Positions 13,766 to 27,104 are shown, numbered from the stretch's first letter. The stretch: DNA of 64,000 nt from Odobenus rosmarus divergens (GCF_000321225.1 NW_004450942.1:673636-737635); one strand, 5' to 3'. The notes: generated from the letters alone by a model not told the origin. Numbers and translations: made by a program.

Positions 13766-13836
13766 TAATTTGTTTAAAGAAAATAATTTGTTTAAAGAAA
13801 AATTTGTTTTTTAGAATTTGTTTAAAGAAAAATAAT
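13766..13836 (+). repeat. AT-rich short tandem repeat (aatttgtttaaagaaaa unit, ~3 copies)
   Basis: The unit aatttgtttaaagaaaa occurs at about 13768, 13785 and 13815. The first two are directly adjacent, the third separated by a partial copy. Lies in a T/A-rich stretch. Confidence 0.75.
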
Positions 13837-13879
13837 CACACAGATGATATATTGAGGACAGAATTCATGAAGGAGGGAC

Positions 13880-14130
13880 ATAGGGTTCCATAAACATCTA
13901 ATATTCAATAATCCCTGATCTCTATAGCACTTTACAATTTTCTCAACATCTTATATGCGGTGTCATATTTGATTCTCACAACAGCCCCATGAAGCTGGTA
14001 GGAATTATGATCCATTTTAAAGGTAAAAATATCAAGGTTAGGAGAGCAGAAACTGCTCACCAGGGTCACACAGGTAATGATAAAGTAGCCAGGGCTTGGG
14101 TTCAACTCCTCCAGCTCCAACATGAACAGT
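13880..14130 (-). repeat. MIR
   Basis: Reverse MIR: gattctcacaacagccccatgaag, tccattttaaaggtaaaaat, agggtcacacaggtaatg, gggcttgggttcaac. Confidence 0.72.
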
Positions 14131-15014
14131 GCTCCCCCAGTGCCCCGCCAGCAAATCATTTCAAGGGCAGGAGTGGATAAAGGGATATTCCAAAGCAATG
14201 AGCCAAGACCAGAAATGCCATAGAAAGTCTACAGAGCTTAGCGACTTTCACGGGCTGGCTTGAGTTTTCAGTTTCCCAGTGCTTGCATATATTCTGTTTC
14301 ATGGAGAAGCCTGCGGTTTCTACTTTCTGCGTTGCTCTAGAGAAATCTGATTGTTCTCTCTCTGGTGAGTCACCTTCCAGAAGGTTCAGAAAATGGCTCT
14401 CCCATCTGGGGAGCATCTCCTACCTTTGGGGATACACCACAGAAGGGATGGCACCAACTAGAAATGGGCCCCTCCAAGAGGAAAACCTGGTTTCTACCCA
14501 GGAAGAAGAACATTTCTTTCCATGTCTACTTGCTTTGAACAACTGACCAGAATTCAGACCACAGGTCTGGGTGACTGGAAGGGCAGGAATACTATAAACA
14601 GGTGAGAACCAGCGGGTTTGGTGGCAAAGAAGGTGAGATGGCAGTTCCATCAGAAGTCTACCCACGAAGAGGTTCCAGGAACTGAAAACACTCCTGCAAA
14701 CTGAGAGCCATAGAGAATAGCTGAGGCCATTTGAATAGATTGATGCATAAGAGAGAAGCATGTTGAGAATCAAGAGGAGGTAAGAACCAGTGCTAGAACC
14801 TTAGAGGGGAGGAGGGAGCCATTGAGGAGGGCCAAGATGGGCTGGGCAACCAGGAGGGGCTAGAATCCCGGAAACTACAGGAAATCAGGGTGATTCTTGT
14901 TTTTCCGACTCTTCCCGCAGGCATTGGCCTCGGATGAAGGATAGCTATTATGCATTAGCTTTTCACATAACATGGAAGAAGTGTTGATCGAAGGCAAAAA
15001 TGAAAGTGTTATAA

Positions 15015-15345
15015 TAGAAGCTAGTCAAACACATGTTCACTGAGGAGCTATATGTGCGAGGCAGTATCTGGGGCACTGGTGGTAGAGCAATAAACTTGAT
15101 ACACGGGGACCCTGCCCCCATAGAGCTTACAGACTAGCAGGAAAGAATGTTATTAAAGAGTTATATTCAGGATTGAATAATTACAATCGTGATGGGTACT
15201 ACAAAGCGGTACAAAATATAGGGGTTTCTAAGACCGTGTGAGAGGGGTACCTGAAGGACAAATAGAAGTCAGGTGAACAGAGAGAGAAATGTTCGAAGCA
15301 GAAAGCACTGCGTATGGCCAGGCTCAGACAAATGTGGCATCTTTC
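15015..15345 (-). repeat. L2 fragment
   Basis: Contains catgttcactgaggagc, accctgcccccatagagcttacagac, gtgatgggtactacaaagc, ggtacctgaaggac and cagaaagcactgcgtatgg, in L2 reverse order. Confidence 0.65.
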
Positions 15346-15733
15346 CTGGGGCATATGGTTAAATGAATATCCTAAAATTATTCAAGAGATAATTTTCTGA
15401 AAGTGACCTGGCTTCTGTAGCTCTGATTTTACATTTTAATTGTGTTAGATGAGCTGCAAAAAGTGAGTCCTTGAAAATGAATTATTTGCAAAGTGAATGA
15501 CCATCTGCTAATTTCTGTTTCATAAAACTAGGCTTAGAAAAACTTGACCTAAATACGCTTCAGGGTGTTTTCATTTCTAAGAATCTATGATTTCCTTGTG
15601 TCAGATTTTCTTAAACATAGAATTCCACTACATAAAGTTACGTACAACTAGTTCATTATGCAGGGGGGCAAATCAAGGAAAGGATGAAATATTTGAAAAT
15701 GTATTTAGTGTTAGTTTGAATAACATATGATAG

Positions 15734-15925
15734 AGATGCCTGGGTGGCTCAGTGGGTTAAGTGTCTGCCTGCGGCTCAGGTCATCCCAGGGTCCTGGGAT
15801 CGAGTCCCACATGAGGCTCCTTGCTCAGCGGGGAGCCTGCTTCTCCCTCTCCCTCTGCCTCTGCCCCCTGCTTGTGCTCACTCTCTCTCTCTGACAAATA
15901 AAAAAAATCTTAAAAAAAAAAAAAT
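15734..15925 (+). mobile_element. Carnivore tRNA-Lys SINE
   Basis: The tRNA-like head and gggatcgagtcccac B-box region are followed by a CT-rich body and an ACAAATAAA tail with A13. The target-site duplication atatgatag is at 15725-15733 and 15926-15934. A deletion of a few bases after 'caggtcat' sets it apart from the other copies. Confidence 0.93.
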
Positions 15926-16061
15926 ATATGATAGCGAAGAAAAAGAAGAGAGAAGTCATTCATAAGAAGGGTACTTGTTTTAAACCAGGAAACCATCTTG
16001 CTAGAGGCACTCAAAACACAAGTGGATTCTTAACTTCAGGCACCAAAGCTGGCTGAAGGAA

Positions 16062-16062
<1 letters not shown>

Positions 16063-16094
<32 letters not shown>

Positions 16095-16104
16095 TGTGTG
16101 TGTC
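16063..16104 (+). repeat. (GT)n microsatellite
   Basis: About 16 GT units with one interruption by tc, then more GT. Ordinary mammalian dinucleotide repeat. Confidence 0.9.
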
Positions 16105-18349
16105 TCAAGGCTTCCACTGTCATAAGTTAACCTAAAAGAATTTATGTGTAGAGATTCCCAGCAGGGATCATTTGCATAAGCAAAGGCTCCAGACTTTTAA
16201 TAACACTGCTATATTTTTACATGCACACTTCCTATTATATTAAGATTCAGATAAGCAAGATTAAAAATTCTCCAACTTGGTTTGCTAAGTCTCTCCATTT
16301 CCAAAATTAACCCCAATAAATGTGTGTTATCCTTAGATCAGTAATGCTGCAAGAATTCAGACACGTACACACACACACACCAAATTAACATCCTTATAGG
16401 AAGACATTCTTAAGACATTAGGGCACTAAAATCAGGGGTCTTATAAAACTGGAGAGGTATAATAAGTTCAGTATTGCCAGCCTCAAGCTGTCAGTCTTAC
16501 CCTTGAGAAGGAGTCTGCTAAAGGCTGAAACCTAAGAACCATGAAGCCAATTAGATTTTAATTTCCAAGTATGGCCTGAAGGTATTAGGCCTGGGGACAC
16601 CAACAGCCTGTTCTCATTTAGGAAATGGGGGAGGGGAGAGTAAAGAAACCCTAGGAGGACTTTATTTTCTTTTATCTTAACTTCCCTCAAACCACTTGGT
16701 AAATCTCTGATAAAATTCCCAAAGGGGTTGGATAACTTCTAGCTCATAGCAAGACTAGTGGCTTTACTTACATCTTCCCAAGAACTGGCAGGGCCTATCC
16801 ATGAAAGAAAAAAGACAAGTTTAAAAAAAGATAGCACTGGAGCCTCTGGAAACAGTTTGGCAAGAAATGTCGTGCCCCACTCTCGTTCTGTGGGAATCCC
16901 TTTTTCAGTCAATGAAAACAATGCCCACACTTTGGGAACCTAGTGGTCTCAAAAGATCCCTAAGAAGTCTGGACGTGGGGGGAGGTAGGAGGACCCTCCT
17001 TCCACTGTCTATTTCAAATAAGCGGGGCACCCCTCAAATAATGGGCTTTCTTGTCTAAAAACAGGTAATTCTCAGAAACAGGAGAGAATGGTTTCATCAG
17101 TCTGCACTTGTGCAATTCGCTATTCATGGTAGCCTGGACAGCGTCTGTAGCTAGTTCAAAGGGAGCTGGTGTCAAAGGAAAATATTAGTTCAAGTCCTAA
17201 AAATCCTATCGCTTCAGTCCAGTGGGGCCCTTAAACATAAAATTTGTGGCCCTGCTCTGGATTCAACCATGCAGACCCATCAGCTGTCAGCAAGAAGCTG
17301 GCGGCACGGAGGCTGGTTTCCTCTCTCCCTCGCTCACCATCATTTTTGCTCTGGCAAAGGAATGTTAAACAAAGGAGTCAGAGTCCTGAGCAGGGCCTGA
17401 CGATTTCCTGCATTTTCCATGCACTGCCATCTCATGGATGCCATCAGCCTGCCATCAATCGTTCAATTTAGGATTTGGAACTTTCTGCCTTGTTCCATAC
17501 TCCTCTTTTTCAAAGTGACCCCAGCCTCCTCACCTTTGAAAGATAAGAGCTATTCTATGAATATTTCGAGGCTGCCCACCTTCAAGGGCTCTGGCCACTG
17601 CCGAGTGGGAAAGGAGCCCAGCCATGTGAACTGTCTCATGGAATTGTCAGAGCTCCTCTGTCCAAAGGTCCTTCACGTCAGGCCTTTCCAAGAGCCACAA
17701 ACCCTTGGAAAATGTACTGATTTGAGTCTTATGGCTTCTTTGCCTATTTTTGAAGAAAGTGCTAAAAATACAAGAGTAAAATTACCAAAAAGGCAGACGG
17801 AAAGAAAAAGGGGTAGATAATCCCCTATCTCGGCTAGCGGAGCACTCACAGTGTCTGGTCCATTATGCCAGGTAATGATGTGGTAGGAGGTAGACATTAC
17901 TAACAGACTCAGCCAGCTAGGCCTGCCAACAGGGGCATGTATAATCGCGATAGCTCGTTCTAATCGGGAGGGGATATTCAGGATGCAACCGGTTAAGGAT
18001 GGGCTCAGCTGTTGCCCAAAGGCAGGCTTCCGTGTGCCTACTCTGTTCACGGCCCTGGGTCTGGGCATTCCTGCTTTTCTGGAACCAGCCTCAAGTCAGT
18101 GAAGGTTGGCTGAAAGAAGAGGAGGGAGGGATTGGGAGGGAGGCTAGAGCAGGGTCTTAAACAGAGAAACCTTTCATTTCATATTTCCCTTTCCACATAT
18201 GGATTTGCTTTTCTACTCAGTTTTCATAGCTACATTAACCCTTTTTGTTCACACATGATGTGAATCTTGGGAACCTCCAATAATTTCCTTCCCTAGAGGG
18301 GAAGACAGAACCAAACAAATGATGACAAGTATAGAATTGTTCCATAGAG

Positions 18350-18412
18350 GGTTGTGTGTGCGTGCATGTGTGTGGATGTGTGCACGTGTGTGTGTGCGTG
18401 CATGTGGATGGG
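18350..18412 (+). repeat. Imperfect GT-rich simple repeat
   Basis: Alternating purine-pyrimidine sequence mixing GTGT, GCGTGCATG and GTGGATG units; an interrupted GT microsatellite. Confidence 0.8.
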
Positions 18413-20653
18413 TGTGTAACAGGTCCTACATGGTGGTTAGGAGTTTCTAGGGGAGGGGAGAAGGGAGAGCTTCCTGAAAAAGCAATAGGAGGAACTGGCC
18501 AGTGGTTTCCAGAACTTCCCCAGGGGCATTGTACACCAAGGAGCCTGAACAGAGGGAATGAGACCCATTTCAGGGACAGCTGGGTGGGGGAGACACGAGA
18601 GCAACGGGCCTCTTTCACCTCCCCAAAGGGGCTGGGACCACCAGGCATTCTGCTAATTTCTCACACACTCTGGAGCAGCATGCGCTGAGATTCTGTGAAT
18701 TTGTTTCTTCTTGCTGGCTGCCCTGATTTCAACTTAATTTTACCTGTGAAATGTGATGTGTTGAGAGAGGAAGAATAGTAAGGAGAACATGGTGTATTTT
18801 GCCCCAAACACCAGTTCTCCTAGAGTCAAGCCTGGACAAACTATCTTGACAGAGAGAAGCGGGGGGGAAGACCATTTCGTATAGACATTAAAAAGTATTC
18901 TTTTATTGGGCATTTGTTCAAAACTTTGGGACACCAGATACTCCTAACATCATGGGCTAAATCCATCAGACTAACTCTGTCAACCACAGCTGGCCCATGG
19001 AACCAATTTAATACAAACCATTTAACAGGAAAGATAATCAAATCTGTACCCTGAAATACTGACAACTCAAGCATTTCTGCCATCAGCTCATCACCCACCA
19101 AATGTTTTCCTTTTCTGTTGCTTTAAATAAGCCTTTAAAAACAAAAAAGGAAAAACAGCAAGTTTTCCATTCGTAGAATTCTGAGTACGAGATCAGTTGG
19201 GTTCATCTCAATTTGTTTAGTCTGTGCATTTTTATCCTTATTGCACAATTCAGGAAAAGGGTATCTAAGTTGAAATGATTTCCTTACATCTGTGCTTGTC
19301 CAGACAGAAGACTAGAAATGCCCAAGGAGCAACCCTGGGGTAGAAACGGTAGATTTGGACATGTACCCACACATACATGCACCTACATCTGTATACACAT
19401 CCATGTACACACACAGTCCCCTGAAGAACATTTCTGCCCCCAGATATGACTTCTGATATAGACAAGGTCTTCGTTGCTGCCCTTGTGAGACTTGCTGTGG
19501 TTTTAGGAGGCACTTTATCCTAAGTTGTTTCCATGGCAATTTGCATGGCATTAGAACATAGGCCAGTCAGTGCAGAAGGAAAATTTGAACAAGACCACCA
19601 GCAGCCAGGTCTGCGCACTCCTCTGACTGGCGTACCATATTCTGAGGCAGCCATCTGAAGGCCAGGTGGGATAAAAGATAGAACCCTCCAAGAATGGGGC
19701 TACAGACCCCGCCTTTCATCTCCTATTTGGGGAAACAGGGTTTTCTTGGCCACAAACTGAAGCCCTGGCTTGAGGCTTCCCCGGCAAGAGTATGAGCATC
19801 AACAGGGAGGGGAGTGAGCCAGAAGGCAGAAAACGAGCACAGAGCCATAGTTGTGCCTAAGATTGGAGGGAGCAAGATAGGGAACCCCCATTTTACCTGA
19901 AAAGAAAATAAATATACATTATGGAGAATAGGATGCCCAAAGTCACCCGAATGTAAGAGCAGACAGATTGGAAAGAGTCTGTGTTGTTCAGCCAGCATCC
20001 CTGGGCTCCTGGGCCCCAAACTCTACCTCTGCTAGCATGTAGGACATGTCCCAGGGAGGGTTTGTGTTCAGGAAGGGCAGCACATGACAGTTATTGTACT
20101 AGTTAGTATCCTGATCTCATTACCCTGTTAAGATTTTGTAAGGCTATTTGGCAACTCATTCTTTCAATCATTGGGGAGCTTCAAAAAAATGGAGGAAGTC
20201 CAGACCTTGTCAAGACCATGGGGTTTTTGAATGGGAAAGTGAATGTGAGGCTCTCATTGTACTTCCCAGCCAGGTCACTCTCCAAAGGGATCACATTTCT
20301 TAAGGGGACAACTTTCCATGGTGCAGCATGTGACCATCTGGCCATCTGGGCCTTAGGTGTCCTAGGTTGGGCACCTCTGTCTGGCAGGACCTCTCAGTCC
20401 CTACTTGGACTGGGGAGGACCACCCCTGACCTCAGGCCTGGCAAAGGGTCTCAACATCAGTGTGAGTCCCTGAGGGAGCCATCCAGCCAGTGAAATTTAG
20501 AAGCAGAGGAAGGGCTGTGGTCTCCCTTCTGTCTGGCTGTTAAGAGAGTTCCTGCATTTGGCATGAAAACCTGTGAGGTGGGCTTGTGCCAGAGAAGAAG
20601 GGACCAAAATGAAATAATGCAAGTCAGGCATGCTGTAAAAAACTCCCCTTGTA

Positions 20654-20841
20654 AGGCGCCTGGGTGGCTCAGTCGTTAAGCATCTGCCTTCAGCTCAGGT
20701 CATGATCCCAGGGTCCTGGGATGGAGTCCCACATTTGGGCTCCCTGCTCAGTGGGAAGCCTGCTTCTCCCTCTCCCACTCCCCCTGCTTGTGTTCCCTCT
20801 CTCGCTCTCTGTTGAAAAATAAATAAAATCTTTAAAAAAAA
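20654..20841 (+). mobile_element. Carnivore tRNA-Lys SINE
   Basis: The head ggcgcctgggtggctcagtcg and the catgatcccagggtcctggg core are followed by a CT-rich body and an AATAAATAAAATCTTT-A tail. The duplication aactccccttgta is perfect on both sides (within 20637-20653 and 20842-20858). Confidence 0.94.
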
Positions 20842-20960
20842 AAAAAACTCCCCTTGTAGGGAATGGTGGTCTGGAAGTAGAATGTGGGAGGAGAGGTTGA
20901 AACAATAAGCTGAGAGCCTCAGGGTCCACGTTGTAGTGGCTGAGGGTACAATGCGGAGAC

Positions 20961-21134
20961 CCAGCTGTTCCCAGACTTGTCTGAACATTAGCAGAGAGAA
21001 CTTCTAAAATGACTGCAGCCGGTGGCCCATCCCCAGAGATTGTGGCTAAATTGCTCCAGCATGCAGCCTGGACTTGGGAAGTGGTAAAATCTCCCCTGGT
21101 GATTCTAATGTGCAGACAACTTTGGGAACCGCTG
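20961..21134. mobile_element. MER5-type hAT element
   Basis: It begins near cagctgttcccagactt and ends gggaaccgctg, with the internal 'ccccagagattgtgg' and 'ggtgattctaatgtgcag' typical of MER5-group elements. Confidence 0.7.
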
Positions 21135-21144
21135 ATGTAGCCCC

Positions 21145-21312
21145 TTGCTCCTTAAAGTGTGGTCCCCGGACCGGCAGCAGCAGCTTTCACTGGGAGGTCG
21201 GTAGAACTATGGAATATCAGGCTCGCCCCAGCCTTGTGAGACCAGAATCTTCATATTAACTAGAGCCTGGCTGATCTTTATGCTACTCAGACTGCTTAAT
21301 TTGAGAAACGCT
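21145..21312. mobile_element. Second MER5A-type hAT element
   Basis: Signature ttaaagtgtggtccccggaccggcagcag near the left end and ttgagaaacgctg at the right end. It lies about 10 bp from the previous copy; they are separate insertions of related subtypes. Confidence 0.75.
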
Positions 21313-21484
21313 GCCTCCAAACACACGCAGACCAGGCCAAATCCCCCTACTAAAGTACAAACTCATGGCACACTCTTTTTCTAATTCCTGGCACCAATTG
21401 TATTTGTAATTCTACAGTTATAGGAGTTCCTTGAGAAATAAGTATAAGTGCCCTAAAATATCTGGGAAAGGCTTCTTGGCATCA

Positions 21485-22020
21485 CTTGTAGTGCATTGGT
21501 TTTTAAAATGGAGATTCAGGATTCAGAGAGACCTGGGTTCAAATCTAAGCTCCAGGACCTTAATTTGACCTCTTTGAATAGTCTTAATTAGGGAGACCAA
21601 CTCATCGTGGTTGGTCCAGAGCTTTCCTTGTTTCAGTACTAAAGTCCTACATTCAGGCTCTGATTCCGCCTCAGGCCAACCAAGACAATCAGTTTCCCTT
21701 CGGTTACTTCATCCACAGCCTGGGGATAAAGGATCAGTGGTTCTCAGACTTCAACTGTGCATCCAAATCACCTGGAGGGCTTGAACAGCAATGGCTGGGC
21801 CTTCCACAGGTATATGTGTCAGTGGGTCTGGGGTGAAAACTGAGCATTTGCACTACTAACAAGTTCTGAGGTGCTGCTCAGGGACCACACCTTTGAGAAC
21901 TACCACAAGACCCCTACCTCAAAGAGGTGGTGTAAGATTTGCCTGAGCTCAGGCATAGCACAATGACTAGAAAACTGTAAAGCCTAGTACTCATTACAGC
22001 TGCTATTAATTATTTTTCTT
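21485..22020 (+). mobile_element. MIR carrying two nested DNA transposons
   Basis: MIR 5' half (acctgggttcaaatctaagctcc…) at 21485-21587, MIR middle (cagtttcccttcggttacttcatcc…ggggataa) at ~21690-21732, and MIR 3' part (tgcctgagctcaggcatagcac) at 21906-22020 are collinear. The gaps are filled by one unnamed hAT-like fragment (~21588-21689) and a MER5A-type element (21735-21904). Confidence 0.65.
21735..21904. mobile_element. MER5A-type hAT element
   Basis: Terminal inverted repeats cagtggttctcagac … ttgagaactac and internal caaatcacctggagggc, caagttctgaggtg are recognisable. Confidence 0.75.
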
Positions 22021-23099
22021 ATGGAAAAGATGGGACTTGAGCTGGTCCCTAAAGAGTGGGTGGGGTGATGCTCCCTGAGGTTTAGATGAGCATGTGCAAA
22101 AATCCCAGTGTGTATTTAGAAGTGTAAGAAGCTCAGGTGATTGGAAAGAGAATCTGGGTAGAGGTAGTAGATATGTAGGTAGAAATAGATACATTTGGCC
22201 TGGTGAGGTGGACGACATCATGGGAGCCCCATGACATCTAACACTCAACAATGTTTATCCCTTTAAAGGCAGCTCAATACAACTTCAGAATGAGATGGGT
22301 GCTAACATCCTTAATATAAACAAACTGTTACAAGTTGGGAATAAACCCAGAAATGACTTGCTTCTTGGTTATTATGGCTTTCTTCTTTTTTTTAAGTGGT
22401 AGCAGTTTTTAGAAGACAGTTTTCAGCATGCTGTCCCCCAAGCCATTATCTGTCCAGTCATCAGCAGGCCTGGGGTTGGAGTGCGAGCGGCAGCTCCCTG
22501 GTCTGGTACTAAGTGCACATGACCTCTTGTCCTTCACTTGGACTTCCAGGGAGAGAAGCCAGTGCCTTGGTGCTTGTCTGCAGTAGGCATTGCCTGTGGT
22601 TCTGATTCACTTTCTCTTCTGGCCACCGCCTCTCCAGCTGTCCCTGAGGCCTGTCCATTGCCTGTACTTTAGTTTATTTAGCAGAACTGGGTTGGATGGT
22701 AGAAATCTTGGGACCAAGGTGATCATGGCCTTGTCCTGCTGCCCCCAACCCTAACCTGGGACCCCCTACTCCTACAGACACACTGTCCCATCTGTTTGGA
22801 TCCAACTGGCCTGATGCCCAGAGTCAAGGCTAGACTCGTAGGAGGCTGTCTGAGGTCTGGAGACTCCTGGTGTGGTAGGAAATCATAGGATCTGGATTCC
22901 AAAGACATGAGTGTGAATTATGTCCTGAGCAGCAGGAAATCCCATCAGTTCTATGAGCGTGTTTTTTTTTTTTGCCATGAGCCAAATGCAAAATGTCTAC
23001 ATCCTAAGGTTGTTGGAAAAACCAAGTGAGATAGGGAATGTAAATACACTTTGTAAACTGTCAAGTGCTGTACCCTTAGCGGAAAGTACCATAGCAGAT

Positions 23100-23330
23100 T
23101 AGATGAGAGCACAGCTCTGAAGTAAGACCCGCCTGGTTTCACTTCCTGGCTCCATCACTCACTAGCTATTGGATCCTGAAAAAGAGGCTTAACCTCTCTG
23201 GGCCTGCTTCCTGATCTGAAAATGAAGTCACTAAAAGTACCTCTCGTCAAGCATAAATATTATGAAATGCTTGGCATATGCCCAGCACATAAGGTGTACT
23301 CAATAAAGGTTAGCTACAGTCAGAATCATT
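23100..23330 (+). repeat. MIR
   Basis: Near full-length: gagagcacagctctgaag, cactcactagctattgg, ctctctgggcctgcttcctgatctg, tgctcggcatat-like tail gcttggcatatgcccagcac. Confidence 0.75.
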
Positions 23331-24329
23331 AAGAAAGCTATTAACGTTTTTGCTTCAAGCCCAGTACAGATGAGGGTAGAATGAGGAGACCCCCCCCTTC
23401 CCCATAGAAGCTCCAGTCTAGACCATTCTGAATGGACAAGTTGCTTCTCTCTCAGACTGTCATGCATCCTCTGTTGTTTAGGAATAATGATTATACTTCA
23501 CAGGGTTGTCAAGTGTCCAGGAAGAGAATGCTTAAGTAAGTAAAATCACTCCATGGATTGTCAAGCTGTTCACATTTTGGAGTTGGTGATAGCAGTAGAG
23601 GAGTTTCTGAGATCATTGTTTTCTGTTTATGAAGGCAGTTCTTTTCCAGACCTTCTCATAAGTTCACCTTACTCCACCCTCCACTGCCTTCACTCCACCT
23701 TCTCTCCTTGGTGGGGAGGAAAGGGTTTGTTTTCAAGTAGCAAATCATTTTGGCTAATAATCTTTAATGACACATATGCCTATAGAGTTTACCTGTAGAC
23801 GAGTCAGAGTGACTGACCTGGAATAGAATTTATTGTCAATATTCAGAACACCCTAGCTCAGAAAGCAAACCCACGGATGGTCAGGAGGGCATGTGATGGT
23901 CTGAAGATAGAATTTCCAAAAACGTAAAATCATGACTGTTGTAAAAATATAAAATAAAACTCAGCAAAGATTTTATTCAACTCTTTAGTTAATGAAGTAA
24001 TCAGCAAGATATTTAGACCAGTTCAAAAAGCATTTGAGGGGCTGGGTATTTATAGGCAATTTAATGTTCGGACAAGATTGTTGGGTTAGGTACATAACTA
24101 GCTAATAGGACAATAACCATAACCTTCCAGGTTATCTATTTTAAAAAAGATAAAAACTCCTTGTATTTGTATCTTTACCGGACAGAAATCTCCAAGTAAA
24201 CATGTAGCTTCACCAAGTCTGGGAGTACAGCAAAGTAAATATGTCTAGATAATCCTTGAGGGGACTATCGCCACCATATGACACTGAGAGGACCTGCCAC
24301 CTACTTTTCTGCCTTATGCTCAAGTTTTG

Positions 24330-24500
24330 GATAATTTTTTTAACAATGGTAAATACTTTACAAACAACCTTTTAATCTGACTTGATGCTCACAACAGCCC
24401 TGTGGAGGCAAAAAGGGGCAGGGAAAACCCATTTTGCAGAGGAGGAAGCCAAGTTACATATGGGAGGAGAACTCCCATTGTCTAACCCCGAGTCCCACAT
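24330..24500 (-). repeat. MIR
   Basis: Reverse MIR: gatgctcacaacagccctgtg, cccattttgcagaggagg. Truncated at both ends. Confidence 0.65.
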
Positions 24501-25296
24501 TCATTCCTAAACTCCATGTTGCATTTCTTCTTTTCCCTTCTTCCTTTCTGTCCTACCTTGTTCTTGGTGACATTTTTCCCCCATAAGACTTCCCCTGGGG
24601 GTTCACCTGAAGGAGATGCTCAAAGGGGGGAGGAGGCCCTGTTGCTCCCCAGCCCTTGCGTCCCCAGGGCTCCTGGCCTGAGCTAAGACCTTTTAAGTTC
24701 CTGATGCGATTCAGTTCCACAACATCTTACTCTCCCAAGCCAAAGAAAATTGTCAAAACATGTTATCTCCCCTCAGGAAAAATGATAGAATAGATGCTAC
24801 ATTCCAGGAACCCATTTTTTAAAGTGATGGCTCCTTTTAAGCTCTTCTGTTTTCAGCTACTGTGAACCACCACTACGCCATCTTTCATCCGAGACAGAGT
24901 CCACATCAGAGAAACCTACTGTTTATAAACCAGAATATCTTGTCTGAAACACTGCTTCTGGTTGATGTTTTCCTCTTCTCAATAAACAGGATCATCATTT
25001 TCTGTGTCTGACACAGCCAGGTCTGTCTGGCTCCTGGATGAATGACATGCAGGGGACAAATCGCTATTTATTGTGTTAAGCAGTCGGCCAGGAAACTGGC
25101 TGCAAGTGTGACCTGATGGCCCAAATCTGCTTCTTCCTTGCAAGGCCATTTATTTTTCTCTCCCACGGACTTCTGTCGCCATGGAAACTGTCCCACTAGC
25201 AGGATGGAGACTAAGGCCAACTCTCTGCTTCCTGCACTTAGAGAGGCAACACTTAACACACACGAAGCAAAGGAGACAGTAAGAAAGTATATGAGG

Positions 25297-25473
25297 GGGC
25301 GCCTGGGTGGCTCAGTTGGTTAAGCGACTGCCTTCGGCTCAGGTCATGATCCTGGAGTCCCAGGATCGAGTCCCGCATTGGGCTCCCTGCTCAGCAGGGA
25401 GTCTACTTCTCCCTCTGACCCTCTTCCCTCTCATGCTCTCTGTCTCTCATTCTCTCTCTCAAATAAAAAAAAA
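25297..25473 (+). mobile_element. Carnivore SINE, young 'gcgactgcc' subtype
   Basis: It is close to an intact consensus: head ggcgcctgggtggctcagtt, ggttaagcgactgcc, catgatcctggagtccca, a body with a tctgacc stretch, an AAATAAA tail. The 13-bp duplication aaagtatatgagg is perfect (25284-25296 and 25474-25486). It shares its diagnostic bases with the copy at 44933. I associate this subtype with ursids and pinnipeds, from memory. Confidence 0.94.
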
Positions 25474-25649
25474 AAAGTATATGAGGTGTGGAGTTAGAAA
25501 GTAGTTCCTCTAAAGTTCCCTAGAATTCTGAAGCTGGAAAAGGTATTTTTTTTTTTTTTTTTTTTGTAGAACGTCTGATTCAGGGTCTCTCAGACCATTT
25601 ACACAAAGGGTGCTGGCAAGGAGAGCAAACATCCAGTGCATAATATGTG

Positions 25650-25870
25650 CATGCCAAGCCCTTTCCTTGTAGCAACCCATTTAACCCTCCTAGTAGCTCC
25701 ACTACGCACGTTGGTTCTTATTATCTCCACGACCCAGAGGGAGAAACTGGAGTCCCATATGTAACTTGGGCAAGTCCAGTCACTTGCCCAAGTCCAGCAG
25801 AAGAAAGGAACAAATTTAGGTCTAAAAATCCAGACCTTGTGACCCCAAAGCCTGGACCTCTTCACTTGAA
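25650..25870 (-). repeat. MIR
   Basis: Reverse MIR: gccaagccctttccttgtag, acccatttaaccctcctagtag, ccagaccttgtgacccc. Confidence 0.65.
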
Positions 25871-27104
25871 AAAGCTGCCTGTACTCCACCTCCCATCTTG
25901 CTCTTCACATGGGCTAGCAGCTCAGAGGCTCCAAAAGCCATGTCACATCCAGTGTCCACCATTTTTATTTGATCGTGTAATCCTTCCCACTCCCAGCCAT
26001 CAACGACCCCTTTGCAACATCTCACAGAATGAGGATTCTGTGGAACAGGATTCTGGCAGTCTCGATCCAGGCCAGTTTTCTCATCTTACAGAGGAGCAAC
26101 TTAGGCTGGGGGAGGAAATGAGTTGCCTCTAGCTGCACAGCTAATAAATGTCAGAGCCAGCACCACAGAGCCAGCACCCTGCCCCACGGGCCGTGCTCTG
26201 CTGTGCTGTGCGGCCTCGCATCACTATTTCTAAGCAAACCCTGAGCCGGCAGCTCAGCTCTCCGGCCAAGCATCAGGACTAATCCCCTTATAGGATGACT
26301 GTTAAATCAGCCACTCATTAGAACAGCAATGCCTGCGCGCAGGGTGCTTTGCCACTTATGAAATGCTTCCACATAGCTCTTCTGTTTCCAGGCTTTGCTG
26401 CCTCTGGGTCTTTCTAAAATGATCCAACAATGAAGCCTTATTCGTAAGTTGTATACCTTCCAAAATAACCATTGGATCACTCAAACATGAAGCGTGAAAG
26501 GATCACTGTGTTTCAACTGGTAGAATCCAAGGTGACAAGAGGCAGAAGCAATGAGAGGTGGAGGTTTGGAAGGTGTTCGATGCCAGGGTTTTAGAGAACA
26601 AAGTTCTACCTGTGAAGGAAAGCTCCCCAGCTTTGGACGAGGAGTTGATGATGAGCATCTTCTTGTTTTTCTTCGTTAACAAGAAGCTAGCACTGACCAG
26701 GCACAAATGTGAACATGCTCTCTATCAAATGTGTGCAGTGTGGCGCTAACTCCGCAGAGTTGTGAATGTGTATGAGAACAGCGCAGTGCGAGAGGACATG
26801 GTGTGAACAGCAGCTGTCCAGTGGGAGATGGGGAGCTAGGTGTCACTGTGGGAAGATCTGAGGTGCAGAAGAGAAATACTGGGAAGAATGAGTGTGTCTT
26901 CTCATGTACTTCTTCGAATTCTAACCGTAACAATGAGGATGGTCTCCCATGTTCCACTGCTTGTTTTTTCCCCACTTAAAAGCAAAGAGAGTAAAGGAGT
27001 AATGCTCAGATTGCAACATCCCACCCATCACGTCCTCTCATATCTTTTTGCCCTTACACATTTTCTCCCTTCTCCTTTTCTGCCTGCTCATTTTGCCTAA
27101 CCCC

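Noticed and set aside
25297..25370. tRNA gene suggested by A-box and B-box sequences
   Set aside because: These are the tRNA-Lys-derived heads of carnivore SINEs, with a SINE body, tail and target-site duplications, not functional tRNA genes.
25647..26132. 161-codon open frame on the plus strand
   Set aside because: It runs through a reverse MIR relic; repeat-derived and not protein-like.
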